64,000 bases of DNA from Pseudo-nitzschia pungens (taxonomy: Eukaryota > Bacillariophyta > Bacillariophyceae > Bacillariales > Bacillariaceae). Position 1 is the stretch's first letter. Every line of letters begins with the position of its first letter. The notes beneath the pieces were generated by a model. It did not search any database. It saw nothing but the letters and a program-made list of their open reading frames with translations, and had not been told where the DNA came from. The stretch spans positions 6,731,001-6,795,000 of the forward strand of contig CM074758.1 in assembly GCA_037355855.1 (NCBI GenBank), written 5' to 3'. The position numbers and the translations under genes were made by a program. Of this stretch, positions 52,363-63,197 are shown in pieces.

Positions 52363-52915
52363 AATGGTCAGTATATGCATCTATTAGAATACTAAAAAGG
52401 GAATGAACTGGCTACCAGTTATATTTTGGATGTAAGTTCTGATTTCTCAGAAAAAGAAATTCACAGTACCCGAATTTACACCACAGAATGTGCATATTTC
52501 CTGTGGATGGGTCAAATTGTACTAGATTTTTTGTGTTCCGCACTGAATAATGGTCAGTATATGCATCTATTAGAATACTAAAAAGGGAATAAACTGGCTA
52601 CCAGTTATATTTTGGATGTAAGTTCTGATTTATCAGAAACATTCTCTGTACCTGAGTTTACACCACAGAATGTGCATATTTCCTGTGGATGGGTCTGATT
52701 GTACTAGATTTTTTGTATTCCACACTGAATAATGGTTAGTATATCCATCTATTAGAATACTTAAAAAGGAATAAACTGGGTGCCACTTATATTTTGGATG
52801 TGACACTTGATTTGTAAAAAAAAATCCTCAGTTGACCAAAATCCACCCCAAAATATGCTTTTTTCCTGAACGGGGATCGTACTGTCCAATATTTTCTTGT
52901 CTTGCAGTGTTAAAA
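52363..52915. repeat. ~185-bp tandem repeat, about three copies
   Basis: AATGGT(C/T)AGTATAT starts at 52363, 52549 and 52731 (periods 186 and 182). Each unit contains CTATTAGAATACT, TATATTTTGGATGT, ACACCACAGAATGTGCATAT and TTTCCTGTGGATGG. Divergence grows towards the third copy. Confidence 0.85.
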
Positions 52916-53561
52916 ATGCACAGATACACAAGTGGGTATGTAAGATAATGGTGATTGTTTGGTTACTAGTATGTCCAAGAATATGAAATAGAATAAAGCA
53001 GGATGAAAAATTTGACAAAAAAAGTAGTAGTCCAGCCCATTGGCAAAGAAAAATATATTTCTTGTGAAGGACTCCATCCTACCACATCTGACCCTTATGA
53101 CCATAATGCTACCACAGAGACTGTACGATCCCTTTGTTCTAGCCATGGATATTGTCATTATTTATGTGAATCTATCACTGCCAGTACTATCGCTCGTACT
53201 CATAGTTGAACTGCTACTGCTGGTATACTTAATTACTAGTAGTACTACTACTAGTAATTTTTGCCTACTACTGTACAGCAGGGAATAGTAGAGCCAACAA
53301 TACAATCATTAGTGAATATGGGTACAGTAGAGAATGAACAGAGATGTACACAGGTGGATAGAAAAAAATTATGGCGCGGGTGGGAATCCTCTTAAACATT
53401 TGGCCACAGTCACATACAATTTCCATAGTGAGGTGTATGCCATTACAAGTTGCGGGGATGGTGGGTGGAAAATGATCAACAGGTTTTTTGTTAGTAGTGG
53501 AAAAACTGTGTTCACAATTTTATGGCTTCACATATTTTTTTTACTTCCGACGCCCGAAAAA
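52916..53561. other. Intergenic stretch before the coiled-coil gene
   Basis: AT-rich with CTACTAGTAGTA-type short palindromic repeats near 53230-53260. No supported gene; a 5' untranslated region or promoter would fit the position. Confidence 0.4.
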
Positions 53562-55156
53562 ATGCCTACCATATATGAAAAGTATCTGCAAATAACAAGG
53601 AAAGCACCCACCGATTGCAATGCACCGAGAAAGAATCGAAGTGGAAAAATTGTATCCAATGCTAATACAGGTGGTGATAGTACTAGTACTACCACTACGA
53701 AATCGAACCCAAAGACAAGTCGAAAACTACCACCCACCTCAGGTGGTGGTGGGGAAAAAAATAAAAGAACCAAGAACAACCCGGCCGAGGTTTTGGTTGG
53801 TACCACACCACCAACCAACAAACCCGCCGCCGCACCGGGTCTTGTTACACCAAGAACTAGTACGACCGGTGCCAAAATACCACCAAGACCACCAACCTAC
53901 GAAGAATTGCTACAACAGCTAAAAGAGAGCCAGCAGATAGTAGCTTCTTTAGAGAGGAATGTGAAAAAACTGCGGGAGGATACAAAAAAGAAGAGCCCAC
54001 GCTGAAGGAAACTGAAACAAGGAAGAAGCCAAAGCCGCAGATGGTACAAACCGTAAGTGAAGCAAAATTAGAGACAACACAGCTGAATTTGGACAAACTT
54101 AAGGAACATCAGAACGACGCGGGTTTGGAAGCACAGTTGACACGGCACATAAAAAATAGGTGGTTTAGTAACTTGAAGTTTATTGTGGATGAGAATAAGG
54201 TCAAATCAATTTTGAAGAGTGCGATTGCGTCACAAGCTGTGGTTCCACCCCATGGTATTCCATTTCAAATTTTTTATGGGTTTAACAGAAGGTTGGTGTA
54301 CAAGGGTGTTGCCACACTGAGGCACAATGCTCAAACTTTGGCTAGAAAACACTATCTCGGTACGTGCTTACTAAGTGAATAAATTGGTTACTATTACTGC
54401 TTGGTGGTGATTGATGGTATATCCCCTGCTACTCTAACATTTTCTACTGCTGTGTACTACTAGAGGACACACTCGATTGCGAAGGCACTGTGCCAGATTC
54501 CTTTCCGGGTAAAGTGGAGATTGTGATGCGGGAGGGTACTAGTAGTAATGGAACTAGTAGAAAGAAGCTGGGACTTAACCCAGAGTACAGAAGGTATGAC
54601 AACAACAGTGAAAATGAGGATTTTTATTACTTTGTGACTCGGATTCTATCAAGCATCTGTCCAATACAGAAGGACTACAGACACAGAAAGACAACATGTT
54701 TGATAAGTGAAATATTCACAGGTTACCGATGAAGCATTTGCATTGATGATGATTCATAATGAGTATGATGTTTGGGTGAATCATGTTCAGCAAAAAATGA
54801 AGGGCAGTGGCAGGATTGTGAGAAGGAGGAAGAAAAAGAAACTTTGTGACCAATACAGTGGAGAGGAGCAATCATGGTCAAAGGAAGGTCTAGCACTGTT
54901 CAATAACTTGTGCAGGGAGATTGATGTGCTGAGGAAAGATCCGACAACGGGTAGAGAGTCTGAGGAAAGATTGAGAGAGAAACTCCGTCGCGAGAATGTA
55001 AACAATGACAACAACATCAGTCCGTTCGATGAGGACTGGGTGCAGGAGGAAGAAGTTACTGAATACATTAGTCCGGAGCTACAAGCTTTGCTAGATGTAA
55101 ATGAAGATGAGGAGAACTTTACTGGCAGAAACGAGATCGCGTTGGCCAGTCTTTAG
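53562..55156 (+). CDS. Multi-exon coiled-coil gene of unknown function
   Basis: Several frames join into one gene. The first segment from ATG 53562 (MPTIYEKYLQITRK) is basic and Pro/Thr-rich, then coiled coil (ELLQQLKESQQIVASLERNV). The frame changes at an A-run at 53984-53989 and continues with EEPTLKETETRKKPKP and EAQLTRHIKNRWFSNLKFI. A GT-AG intron at 54360-54463 joins KHYL to EDTLDCEGTVPDSF in frame. A second frame change near 54710 leads to VTDEAFALMMIHNEYDVW, EEQSWSKEGLALFNNL and an acidic end. I recall the TDEAFAL...W and WSKEG motifs from repeated diatom proteins, unverified. Confidence 0.65.
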
Positions 55157-55184
55157 AAATCTTTTGAGCCAAAATTTGTGTGGT

Positions 55185-55372
55185 GTGCATGAGGACGAAG
55201 ACGATCGAAGCAAGAAGCAACAACGACTTCAAGGACGACGACGAAGACAATCGAAGCAAAGAGCAACGACGACTTCAGGGAGGACGACGAAGACGAGGGC
55301 GGTCGGACCGAAGAGCAACGACAATTTCAATGACGACGACGATTTCAAGGACGACGACTTCTTAATTTGTGT
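55185..55372. repeat. GACGACGA/ATCGAAGC minisatellite after the coiled-coil gene
   Basis: Units such as GACGAAGACGATCGAAGCAA, then GAGCAACGACGACTTCAAGG, repeat about four times. This is the reverse-complement counterpart of the repeats at 29575-30309 and 37370-37915. Confidence 0.75.
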
Positions 55373-55865
55373 GTGAGTGTGTGAGAAAATTGAACAGAGA
55401 ATAAACAATTATTAGAGTAATATCAATATTTATCAAAAGAAAGACTTATATTTTGCATCATAGTGTTTCAAAAAAAAATTTCATGGGGGTCGCGATTCCT
55501 GGGCTTCGGGTAATAATTGTGATTTTTGTGATGAATTTCTTGAGGGGTGTGATGGGAAATACTTTGTGTCAGGATGAGAAATAAATTTTTGGGAGTGAAT
55601 TTCTGCAACGGTCTCATAATATATAATGATGGTAGGGTTGGTAATAATGAGGCAGATTTAAAAAAAATTGGGGAAGGGGGGAATTATTTTGAGAAAACAA
55701 ATAATTTTTTTGAAAATGTTGATTAATTTGATTAAGTGACTGAAGAAAAAATATTTGAGTCTTACAAAAAAATTTGGGTCTTGTTTGAATTTTTTTTTTC
55801 TCAGAATTGAGGTAGTTATTCGGTCGCGATTGGGGTTGCGAATCAGGAGAGAGCTAGGAATCGAG
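55373..55865. other. AT-rich intergenic stretch
   Basis: About 490 bp between two genes pointing at each other. Many A and T homopolymers, no gene or structured repeat seen. Confidence 0.5.
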
Positions 55866-56324
55866 CTACGTCAAAATGAGCCAGGAATAAATCGCGACCC
55901 CCCTAAATAAATTCTTGGGATGGGTCGCGAAACAGTTTTCGGACGCACAATTACCAGTATGCCTGAATGCAGCCCTGAGATTCGTGAAAACTTGTTCGCA
56001 GGGGCAAAGATATTTCATCATGTTTGACGAAATAACATAAGGAAAGTAACGTGTTTCGCAAGTCCCTGTTGAGTTGTAGACGTTGTGTGCGTAAAAATAC
56101 GCTCCTCTTGCGTTCATCATATCCAACACTTTGTTCTTATCTAACGCGTTGAAAACAAGATTGTAAGCAGTGGCTCCACTTGCTTTTGGAGGCCTCTTTT
56201 TTTTTGGCTCGGGCTCGTCGGTCGACTTGCTGCCATTGTCTTCTGATATTTGCAGCGATCTCTTTTTAGATGTGTTGTTCTCTGGCGTGGCAATTAATGG
56301 GGAGGTTCTATCTGATTTTGTCAT
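55866..56324 (-). CDS. Small protein with a Cys/His zinc-finger-like motif
   Basis: An open frame of 152 codons from MTKSDRTSPLIATPENN. The N-terminal third is basic with a nuclear-localisation-like EPKKKRPPKA. The C-terminal part has YLCPCEQVFTNLRAAFRHTG with a further Cys, resembling a single C2H2-type finger with a Cys as the last ligand. The family is not recognised. The frame may be one exon of something longer, since the end (AIYSWLILT) is unremarkable and no poly-A context is evident. Confidence 0.5.
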   Translation of the reverse strand: MTKSDRTSPLIATPENNTSKKRSLQISEDNGSKSTDEPEPKKKRPPKASGATAYNLVFNALDKNKVLDMMNARGAYFYAHNVYNSTGTCETRYFPYVISSNMMKYLCPCEQVFTNLRAAFRHTGNCASENCFATHPKNLFRGVAIYSWLILT

Positions 56325-57330
56325 GGTGTGATATCATTTGTTTTGGTTTGACGATGTGCGACGAGATTATTGAATTATGTTTTGACAATTAGCAATATAT
56401 TGTCGACCACTCGTCGTCTTTTGTTTGTTGTCTCGTTGTTTTTTGTTTGCAAACTTCACACCGAAACAGATCGTCGGACACAACTAAAATTATTCATTTT
56501 TGCACAATTCTCATTTGCAGTAAGACTTACCGTACCTCTTTCGCAGTCATTTTTATTCACAGTACTATTTTGAAAGTTCGTCTACATGATCAGAAAATGT
56601 TCATTTTTGCACAATTTTGAAATACAGTGACATCGAACCGTATCTCCGAAGCGGATAACAATTACCTTTGAAACATGTTTTCGCCGTACCTCTGGTGACG
56701 TCATGTGACGTCAATTATATTTTCAGTCATATTTTAAAGTACGTTATTTCTACTCTGATCAGAAATTGTTCATTTTTGAACAATTTTAAAACATAGTGAA
56801 GACACACCGAACCTTTTCTTTGATCATTTAAACGACATATACGTACCTCTACTGTAGTTGAATAGTAGGTATCATAACTTTTGAATTTAGGTAAACAAAC
56901 ACATTATTTATAAATCGGTGATTTGATAGGCGTTCTTTTTTATGAAAGCGATACTATAAGTGCAAAATTAAACAATTAAAAAGATTGAAGTTTATATAAG
57001 TACAATAACAACAGGAGTATCACTTACTATCACAAAGTTTATCTCTACTGATAAAAGTAAGTTCGTGAAGATCTAATTGATCTTTCATATAATTTACTAT
57101 TTTCAACAACACAATTATTGCACACAACAGCTTTCATTTAAGAATCTAATTATATTTTGTTTAATTTGATTTATCTCTGAGTCGTGATCCGTTCATTGTA
57201 ATGACAGCGATACTATAAGTACAAAATTGTTCACAATTTAACAATTACGACTTAATTTACTTTTTTCTTTTATTTAATTTATATCTGTGTCGTGATCCCA
57301 CTGAAGTCCGCAAATGACAATCACAATGTT
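56325..57330. other. AT-rich intergenic stretch with GTTCA...TGAAC motifs
   Basis: No gene is supported. Motifs of the form TGTTCATTTTTGCACAATTT recur at about 56490, 56598 and 56767, the last a clean inverted repeat AAATTGTTCATTTTTGAACA followed by ATTT. Similar palindromes are at 59130-59270 on the other side of the peptidase gene. Confidence 0.5.
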
Positions 57331-58479
57331 TTAATTCTCTTCCGAACCTTTTGATTTTTTAAGGAACTCATTTAAGGGTTTTGCCCTTGAACCCATTACC
57401 TTGACATCCAGATCTTCTTTGTTCTCAATGATCTCATATTTCTCAGAGTTACTTTTCAAATCAGATAAAATAAGCGACAACACAGTTTTATCTTGTTTCG
57501 AAGCAATAATTAATCGTTGTGGAAATTTTCGAATTGGATTGAAGCTCTCGCCTTTGTGCTCGGGAAATTCATTGACTGGGTTAAATACAAGTCCAAACCA
57601 ATGTGTTCTTGGAGTGTTCAGATTTGCAAAATCATTCTTGTATCTGCAGGTTGATTGATAACAAAACATGCGGTGACCCATTTGATACAAAGCAGCACGA
57701 TGTGCGTCATCATGGTATGATTCCAAAGAATGTGCACGCTCGGCCTTTTTCCGATGTCCTTGTTGTGCTTTAGATGCGTCTGCCTTTTTTGACCGATTAC
57801 CCTTTTTTTTCAAACCTTTCATAAACTTGAGAAAACTTTGATCCTGTAGTTTCAACGGACCTTTTTGATAATAAGTGAAATCATCAAAATACAGTCGGCA
57901 CCGTTCGAAGAGCCTCAAGTCTCGATTGGACACTTTATCTTTTCCAATTGGCGCAATGACTTTTGTCTTCTTAACAGATGGTTTCAAAGTCCTATACTCT
58001 CGGCAAAAATGTTGAAGGATAGAAACCAATTTTGCTAGGTCTTTCCTAATCATAATCACATCATTTGGTGCACGATAATGACCAATGTCCAAATCTCCGG
58101 CTTTGACATGGGCATAGGAGAAACTTGAGACATTCTTCCGTTCAGACATGACTGCAAATCTATTCAAAAGACATTCGTAACCACAAGACCAACCATTTGC
58201 TTGGAAAGGCACTATGACAAAAAAGAAAGAACAATTAGGAATAATTAAAAAATAAAAAGAATGCAGAATCTTTGAAAAAGACAACTTACCTGAAACAGAG
58301 ACCAAAGGAAGGCTTTTCTGGTTGCATTTGTTTTTGTCGTAGAATCCTTTCGCTCTTCCATACCTGTTTAAGAATGAACGTACTATTCTCGCCACGTTAA
58401 CTCCTCGGTGATAACTTGCCTTCGAGTACTGTTGTTCACCTTTGGAATTCATAAACAAAATAAATGGGAAGACGTTCAT
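57331..58479 (-). CDS. Ulp1/C48-like cysteine peptidase gene with one intron
   Basis: The open frame contains FQANGWSCGYECLLNRFAV, matching the Ulp1 (C48) active-site motif Q-x(n)-C-G, the usual deSUMOylase-type fold also found in some transposons. A GT-AG intron at 58212-58289 (GTAAGT...CATAG, 78 bp) would join LVSVS to PFQANGW; because it is a multiple of three, the frame is open through it. HW, a likely catalytic His, is in the same frame just upstream of the ATG at 58479 (HWFEKSDAVF), after a UGA, so the true 5' end is unresolved. The usual Asp may be replaced by Asn in ILFMNS. The C-terminal half is basic and unrecognised. Confidence 0.6.
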   Translation of the reverse strand: MNVFPFILFMNSKGEQQYSKASYHRGVNVARIVRSFLNRYGRAKGFYDKNKCNQKSLPLVSVSGKLSFSKILHSFYFLIIPNCSFFFVIVPFQANGWSCGYECLLNRFAVMSERKNVSSFSYAHVKAGDLDIGHYRAPNDVIMIRKDLAKLVSILQHFCREYRTLKPSVKKTKVIAPIGKDKVSNRDLRLFERCRLYFDDFTYYQKGPLKLQDQSFLKFMKGLKKKGNRSKKADASKAQQGHRKKAERAHSLESYHDDAHRAALYQMGHRMFCYQSTCRYKNDFANLNTPRTHWFGLVFNPVNEFPEHKGESFNPIRKFPQRLIIASKQDKTVLSLILSDLKSNSEKYEIIENKEDLDVKVMGSRAKPLNEFLKKSKGSEEN

Positions 58480-59129
58480 GAAGTGTGATATGGTCTCGTG
58501 AGAAAAAGATTCAAAGACTGCGTCGCTTTTCTCAAACCAGTGTCATACTTTGGGGCCTCTTTCTTCTTTGTATTGTCATCCTGTGTCTTTTGCTTACGAC
58601 GAGTCGAATCTCGGTTACAACTTTTGTATTGATTTGCCTCTTTCGCTCTGTTGTAATAAGTTCTTGTTGGCAAAGAGCTGCTTTTGTTAGACGTTTTAGA
58701 CGTTCCCATGATGAGATATTGATCAATTCTTCTATTTGTTAAAGAAGATTGATTGAACATTATGGCACAACATATAAAACGCAAAGGAAGACAAAACAAC
58801 ACATCAAAACACCTTTGTCTTCAAACCACTTACTTCCAAATGAAAACATTGACGACCGATTACAAAAAGTAACAGAAATGAAAACAGAATCGCAAACAAA
58901 AACCGACAAAAACGGATCAAACACAACGACAACAGTAAAGAAAGTTATGGTTTACAGAAATATACTTAAAGAAGAAAGTTTCGAAGTCGGAACAAGATTC
59001 ATTTAAGACAAACAAAATTCACAGGAAGAACGTTTCGAAGTCCGAAGAAGATTCATTTATTATTGAACTGTGCAATTTTCTGTACGTTTAATTATGGACA
59101 AGTTAAAAAAGTAAGTTATATACGGTAAT
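58480..59129. other. Upstream region of the C48-like gene
   Basis: A minus-strand frame at 58476-58802 (MGTSKTSNKSSSLPTRTYYN from 58708) is basic and could be the first exon of the peptidase gene, but I could not find a convincing splice connecting them. From 58803 to 59129 only AT-rich sequence is seen. Confidence 0.4.
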
Positions 59130-59279
59130 TGTACGGTTTAAATAAATGTTCAAAAACGAACAATTTGCCGATATAAGGATTGTACGTTCTAATCAAATTG
59201 TTCAAACACGAACAATTTGCCGATACAAGGATTGTACGTTCTAATCAAATTGTTCAAAAACGAAAAATTTGTGATCATA
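59130..59279. repeat. ~58-bp tandem repeat with a perfect 10-bp inverted repeat
   Basis: ATTGTACGTTCTAATCAAATTGTTCAAACACGAAC-type units (landmarks TTGCCGAT and GATTGTACGTTC) repeat about 2.5 times. CAAATTGTTC and GAACAATTTG form an inverted repeat around six bases. Confidence 0.7.
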
Positions 59280-59579
59280 CCGTTGGTACTGATAATCATA
59301 CCGTTTATACCAATAAATAAGTGCTGAGATAAATAGGTTTTTAATTAATACATCCATCAAACCGTTCGTACCAATATATGAATATGAACGTGCTGACAAA
59401 AACGCAATATGTTTTATATTCCTAACTGTAGATATAAAATCATCGATTACAACAAAAATTTCTAACGAATTTAAAACCAATTAAAATACTTATAAAGGTT
59501 TATTATAAAATATTGCCCACCAATAGAAATGCGAATAGTTGTTTATTACGAAAGTAGAATTCTTGTTAACGGTTTTAGA
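59280..59579. other. AT-rich flank of gypsy element 3
   Basis: About 300 bp with ATACCGTT(G/T)(G/A)TAC(C/T)(G/A)AT repeats at 59278-59376 and no gene. Confidence 0.4.
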
Positions 59580-59912
59580 TGTTAAATTCCTACCAGGCCC
59601 ACGACAATATAATTCTTTTGACAAGTTTTTAACATTTGGTGCCCTCTCAAACTCTCCATTCTCCGAATAAGAGTTCTGTTGCAAATTCCAATAGGGTTAG
59701 GGTTTACAAATTTACAACTCCACTGCCATACCCCGGGTCTACTAGTGATTAGAATAGTAGTGATATGCAAATTGTGAGCTCTATTGGTTAGTCTATTTGC
59801 TACAGTTCTAAGAGCCTTCCGAATCAGCGATTCTGTCGACTCGCCGATTGTTTTTATCCTTATCCTTAATCCAGTCCCGTGTGTACTCGTGACTGTATTT
59901 TGGTGCACGGCA
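59580..59912 (-). repeat. Probable 3' LTR of gypsy element 3
   Basis: The minus strand after pol has a purine-rich ATGGAGGAGTA, then TGCCGTGCACC..., and a plausible end GGAATTTAACA at 59580, giving about 333 bp with TG and CA ends. Without the 5' LTR the limits cannot be confirmed. Confidence 0.45.
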
Positions 59913-59930
59913 TACTCCTCCATGGTACTG

Positions 59931-62900
59931 TTACGATTTAATGGGATCCCTGCAATAATAGGGGTGTACTCTCCTAATGTTAACCCGATCGGTTACAAAG
60001 GGAGCAGTTTCAATAGTTACAGTTCCATTGTTATGGGCCTTGATCACCTTGTAAGGTCCTTGTCGTGGGAAGGATAGTTTCGGAACAATGCCCCTCCTTT
60101 CCAGTGTGACATAGTCTCCTTCCTTGTAGACATGGGGAATCCTCTTCTGATTCTCCCGGGTGTTACTCTTGTGAATACTCTTTTGTTTCCTTGCTTGGAT
60201 TGCTTCCCAATCCACTGGGAAGTTCACAGGCATGAACATATCCCGTCCGAACACCAGTTGTGCTGGGGAATATCCCAGGGTGGTATGGATTGCACTCCTG
60301 ATGGCGTACGCTGCCTTGGTGGTGAACTCCTCAAACGGATCCTTCTCGTGGAGATCCCTTTGTTCCAGGTTGAAGGACAACAGGCAGTCCTTCAAGACCT
60401 GGTGGATTCTCTCCAGCACTGAGTTGGATTGTGGGTTCCAGGCGCCACTGGGTTTTCTTTTCATCCCCATGTTGTCACAGAGCTCTTGGAACTCTGCTTT
60501 GAACTCACTCCCGCCATCAAAGCCAATTTCCTTTGGGCGCGGATACCTTGCTAGCCAGGTACTGTCTAACAAACGTTGAGTTTCTGCTGCGTTTGGCGAG
60601 TCCTTTAGATGGGCCAATTCAAACCATCCGGTCACTGGATCCACCATGGTGAGAACATGGATGTGGTAGTCTTTACCATTTTTATTGTGGACAGTTGCAG
60701 GTCCCCAGAGGTCCACATTGACCCTCTGCCATTTGGTGACTTCCACTGCTTTCTCCGGTAGTAGTCCATACTTCTTCCGGCCACTCTTTTTGAACATCTG
60801 ACACGTGTGGCAGTGCTTGCAGAGATCCTGAACGTCCTTTCGTAGGCCTTTCCAGGTGAACACCGAGCGTATGCTCTGTTCCATTCTCTTTTCTCCGGGA
60901 TGGACCAACATGCTGTGGTACCATTCCATGACTCTGTCCTTGAGTTTGTCGGGAATCAGAATCTTTCCTTCTTTGTGGATTAGGTTGTAACCTTCCACCA
61001 TTTTGGTGGTCAGTCGATTGTCTTTTTCCAGAGCATTCACGATTCCTGTGTCCTGTTGCTGGTAGAACTGAATCATGTCCGGGGCAAGTGGGAATGCACT
61101 ATTGCCCTGGAATTCTTCCGGCGCTTCTCCAAGCGGGAATAGGAGTTGCCGGAGGTGCTCTTCCTCATCCGCGTAGGTGAGGGGCTTATTTGGTGGTAGC
61201 CATTCCACTGTGTCCGCTGGGTCATCTGTGATGTCCAGGCGAGACAGCGCGTCTGCTGCATCGTTGTCTTTGCCAGCAACGTGCTTGACTACGGGGTGGA
61301 ACTCCTCCATGAGGAGTCTCCATCGGACCATCCTTTGGGTGGGCATCTGCTGATAGAGCAGGTTAAGGTGGTCTGTGTGAATAATCACATCTTGTCCTCG
61401 TAGGATTCCTTCAAACGCTTTTAGCCCTTCTACTATGCCCAGGAGTTCTTTCTCTCCAACCGTGTAGTTGAGCTGCGCCGAGTTCAGCTTCCGGGTGTAG
61501 AAACCAAGGGGCTTGCCATCTTGGCATACAGTTGCTCCCAGTTGCCTGTCGCTGGCGTCTGAGTAGAGATGAAATGGTTTCGTAAACAAGTCTGGGAATG
61601 CAAGCTTTGCTTCCTCTGCGAGCATCCTTTTCGCCTCCATGAAAGCTTTCTGCTCTGCTGGGCCCCAGTACCAGTTCATTTTTCCCTTTTTCCCTGCAAG
61701 TTTATTGAGGGGGGCCAGGATGTGGGAGCGACGCTTCCACATGTCCCTGTAAAAGTTTACCATTCCAAGGAACATCTTGAGTTGCTTGGTGTTCTTGGGG
61801 GCTTCCAGGCGCTTCATCGCCTCCAGTTTCTTTGGCTGGGGCTGAATGCCCTCTGTTGTTAACAGAAATCCCAGATATTCCACTTCTTTTTGCATGAAGA
61901 AGGATTTTCTGAGGTTGGCCCGAAAGCCAGCATTGTCCAGTCTCTGGAGTACTGTATCGATTTTGTTGAGGTGATCCTGTTCGGATTCCCCTTCCCTCTG
62001 GATGATGAGAATATCATCAATATAGACCAGGACATAGTCCAAGTCACCGAGTAGGTTCATCATAACGGACTGGAAGATATCCGGTGCGCATGCGATTCCC
62101 ATTGCCAGTCTCTTGTAGGCATACTTTCCCCATGGTAAAATGGTAGAGCAAATCTTTTGGCTCTCCTTGCAGATGGGGATGGTATAGTATCCTTGGGACA
62201 AGTCCAGCGCCGTAGCTGATTTGAACTTTTGTAGCCTTTGGATTGTTTCCCCTATTCGTGGTAGTGGGAATGGTTTTCGTTGGATGGCTGCGTTCATCTT
62301 CCGAAAGTCAGTTAGGACGCGAATGTCCCCTGTCTTCTTTGGTTGACAGAACGTCGGGGATGCCCATGGTGAGTCATCATCATGGGGGAGTTTCTCCAGG
62401 ACTCCAATATCACAGAGCCTGGTGATCTCCTTTCGTAGTGCTTGTTCAAAGGCATGGGGTACAGAATAGTACCTCTGCCGGACCGGTTTGACCCCTGGTT
62501 GGAGTTCAATGGACACCGGTTCTATATTTCTGAGTAGTCCCAATCCTCCTCCAAAGAGTGTTGGGAATTTCTTTAGTGTTTTCTTCAAGGCTTCCTTGGA
62601 CGCGTCCGTAATCTCCAGGTCATTGACCATCGCGTCTATATCGACTTTGGAGTAGTCGGCGTCCAAAATTTTAGATTGCCTTTCTTCCTCTTTTTGGAGG
62701 ATTGGACTCTGTGTGTTGGCAAAGAATACTGCCTCGCATTTGTCCGGGTCCGAGAGCTCCCCCATTCCCTTCATGGGAATGGAGTCACCCTGCCATTCAA
62801 TTGTTCGGGAGCTGTATTTTATATCCAGTCCCAATTGTGCCATTAGGTCAGATCCTATGATCACGTCATAGGGTACCTCCTCGTGGTGATGATACTCATC

Positions 62901-63197
62901 CACTTGGAAGGTCCACTTGATGGTCTTTGAGTTTGAAAACTCTATCAACTTCAGTCCCACTGAAGCCGCGGACTTTGTTCGAAATTTGCCCCCATAGGTA
63001 TTATAGGTGACAGATCGTTGGTCCCGGTTCGTAAGTTGACTGCGGTCGACAAAGTGTCTTAGAATTATGGACTTGGAGCAACCTGAGTCCAGTAGACCCC
63101 GGAGCATCCTCCCCCTTCCTTTATGGTCCAATACCTCCACACAGACGTCCGCAAATCGATTGATTATGCGTGGTCCGGTGTGGATGGTATTGGCCAT
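59931..63197 (-). CDS. pol: Pol polyprotein of gypsy element 3
   Basis: This gene encodes 1,088 residues starting MANTIHTGP at the base after the gag UGA, same frame. Protease has LLDSGCSKSIIL near residue 35; reverse transcriptase has VLVYIDDILII (Tyr near 392); RNase H has LYSDASDRQLGA and IHTDHLNLLY; integrase has an HHCC segment (HSMLVHPGEKR...CKHCHTC), then NVDLWGPA, GFDGGSEFKAEF and NPQSNSVLERIHQ. All catalytic residues are visible. No chromodomain is recognised after the integrase. The short C-terminus ends CRDPIKS at TAA. Confidence 0.93.
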   Translation of the reverse strand: MANTIHTGPRIINRFADVCVEVLDHKGRGRMLRGLLDSGCSKSIILRHFVDRSQLTNRDQRSVTYNTYGGKFRTKSAASVGLKLIEFSNSKTIKWTFQVDEYHHHEEVPYDVIIGSDLMAQLGLDIKYSSRTIEWQGDSIPMKGMGELSDPDKCEAVFFANTQSPILQKEEERQSKILDADYSKVDIDAMVNDLEITDASKEALKKTLKKFPTLFGGGLGLLRNIEPVSIELQPGVKPVRQRYYSVPHAFEQALRKEITRLCDIGVLEKLPHDDDSPWASPTFCQPKKTGDIRVLTDFRKMNAAIQRKPFPLPRIGETIQRLQKFKSATALDLSQGYYTIPICKESQKICSTILPWGKYAYKRLAMGIACAPDIFQSVMMNLLGDLDYVLVYIDDILIIQREGESEQDHLNKIDTVLQRLDNAGFRANLRKSFFMQKEVEYLGFLLTTEGIQPQPKKLEAMKRLEAPKNTKQLKMFLGMVNFYRDMWKRRSHILAPLNKLAGKKGKMNWYWGPAEQKAFMEAKRMLAEEAKLAFPDLFTKPFHLYSDASDRQLGATVCQDGKPLGFYTRKLNSAQLNYTVGEKELLGIVEGLKAFEGILRGQDVIIHTDHLNLLYQQMPTQRMVRWRLLMEEFHPVVKHVAGKDNDAADALSRLDITDDPADTVEWLPPNKPLTYADEEEHLRQLLFPLGEAPEEFQGNSAFPLAPDMIQFYQQQDTGIVNALEKDNRLTTKMVEGYNLIHKEGKILIPDKLKDRVMEWYHSMLVHPGEKRMEQSIRSVFTWKGLRKDVQDLCKHCHTCQMFKKSGRKKYGLLPEKAVEVTKWQRVNVDLWGPATVHNKNGKDYHIHVLTMVDPVTGWFELAHLKDSPNAAETQRLLDSTWLARYPRPKEIGFDGGSEFKAEFQELCDNMGMKRKPSGAWNPQSNSVLERIHQVLKDCLLSFNLEQRDLHEKDPFEEFTTKAAYAIRSAIHTTLGYSPAQLVFGRDMFMPVNFPVDWEAIQARKQKSIHKSNTRENQKRIPHVYKEGDYVTLERRGIVPKLSFPRQGPYKVIKAHNNGTVTIETAPFVTDRVNIRRVHPYYCRDPIKS

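Noticed and set aside
59582..59923. A 113-codon minus-strand frame after gypsy 3 pol as a gene
   Set aside because: It falls within the probable 3' LTR and has no recognisable domain.
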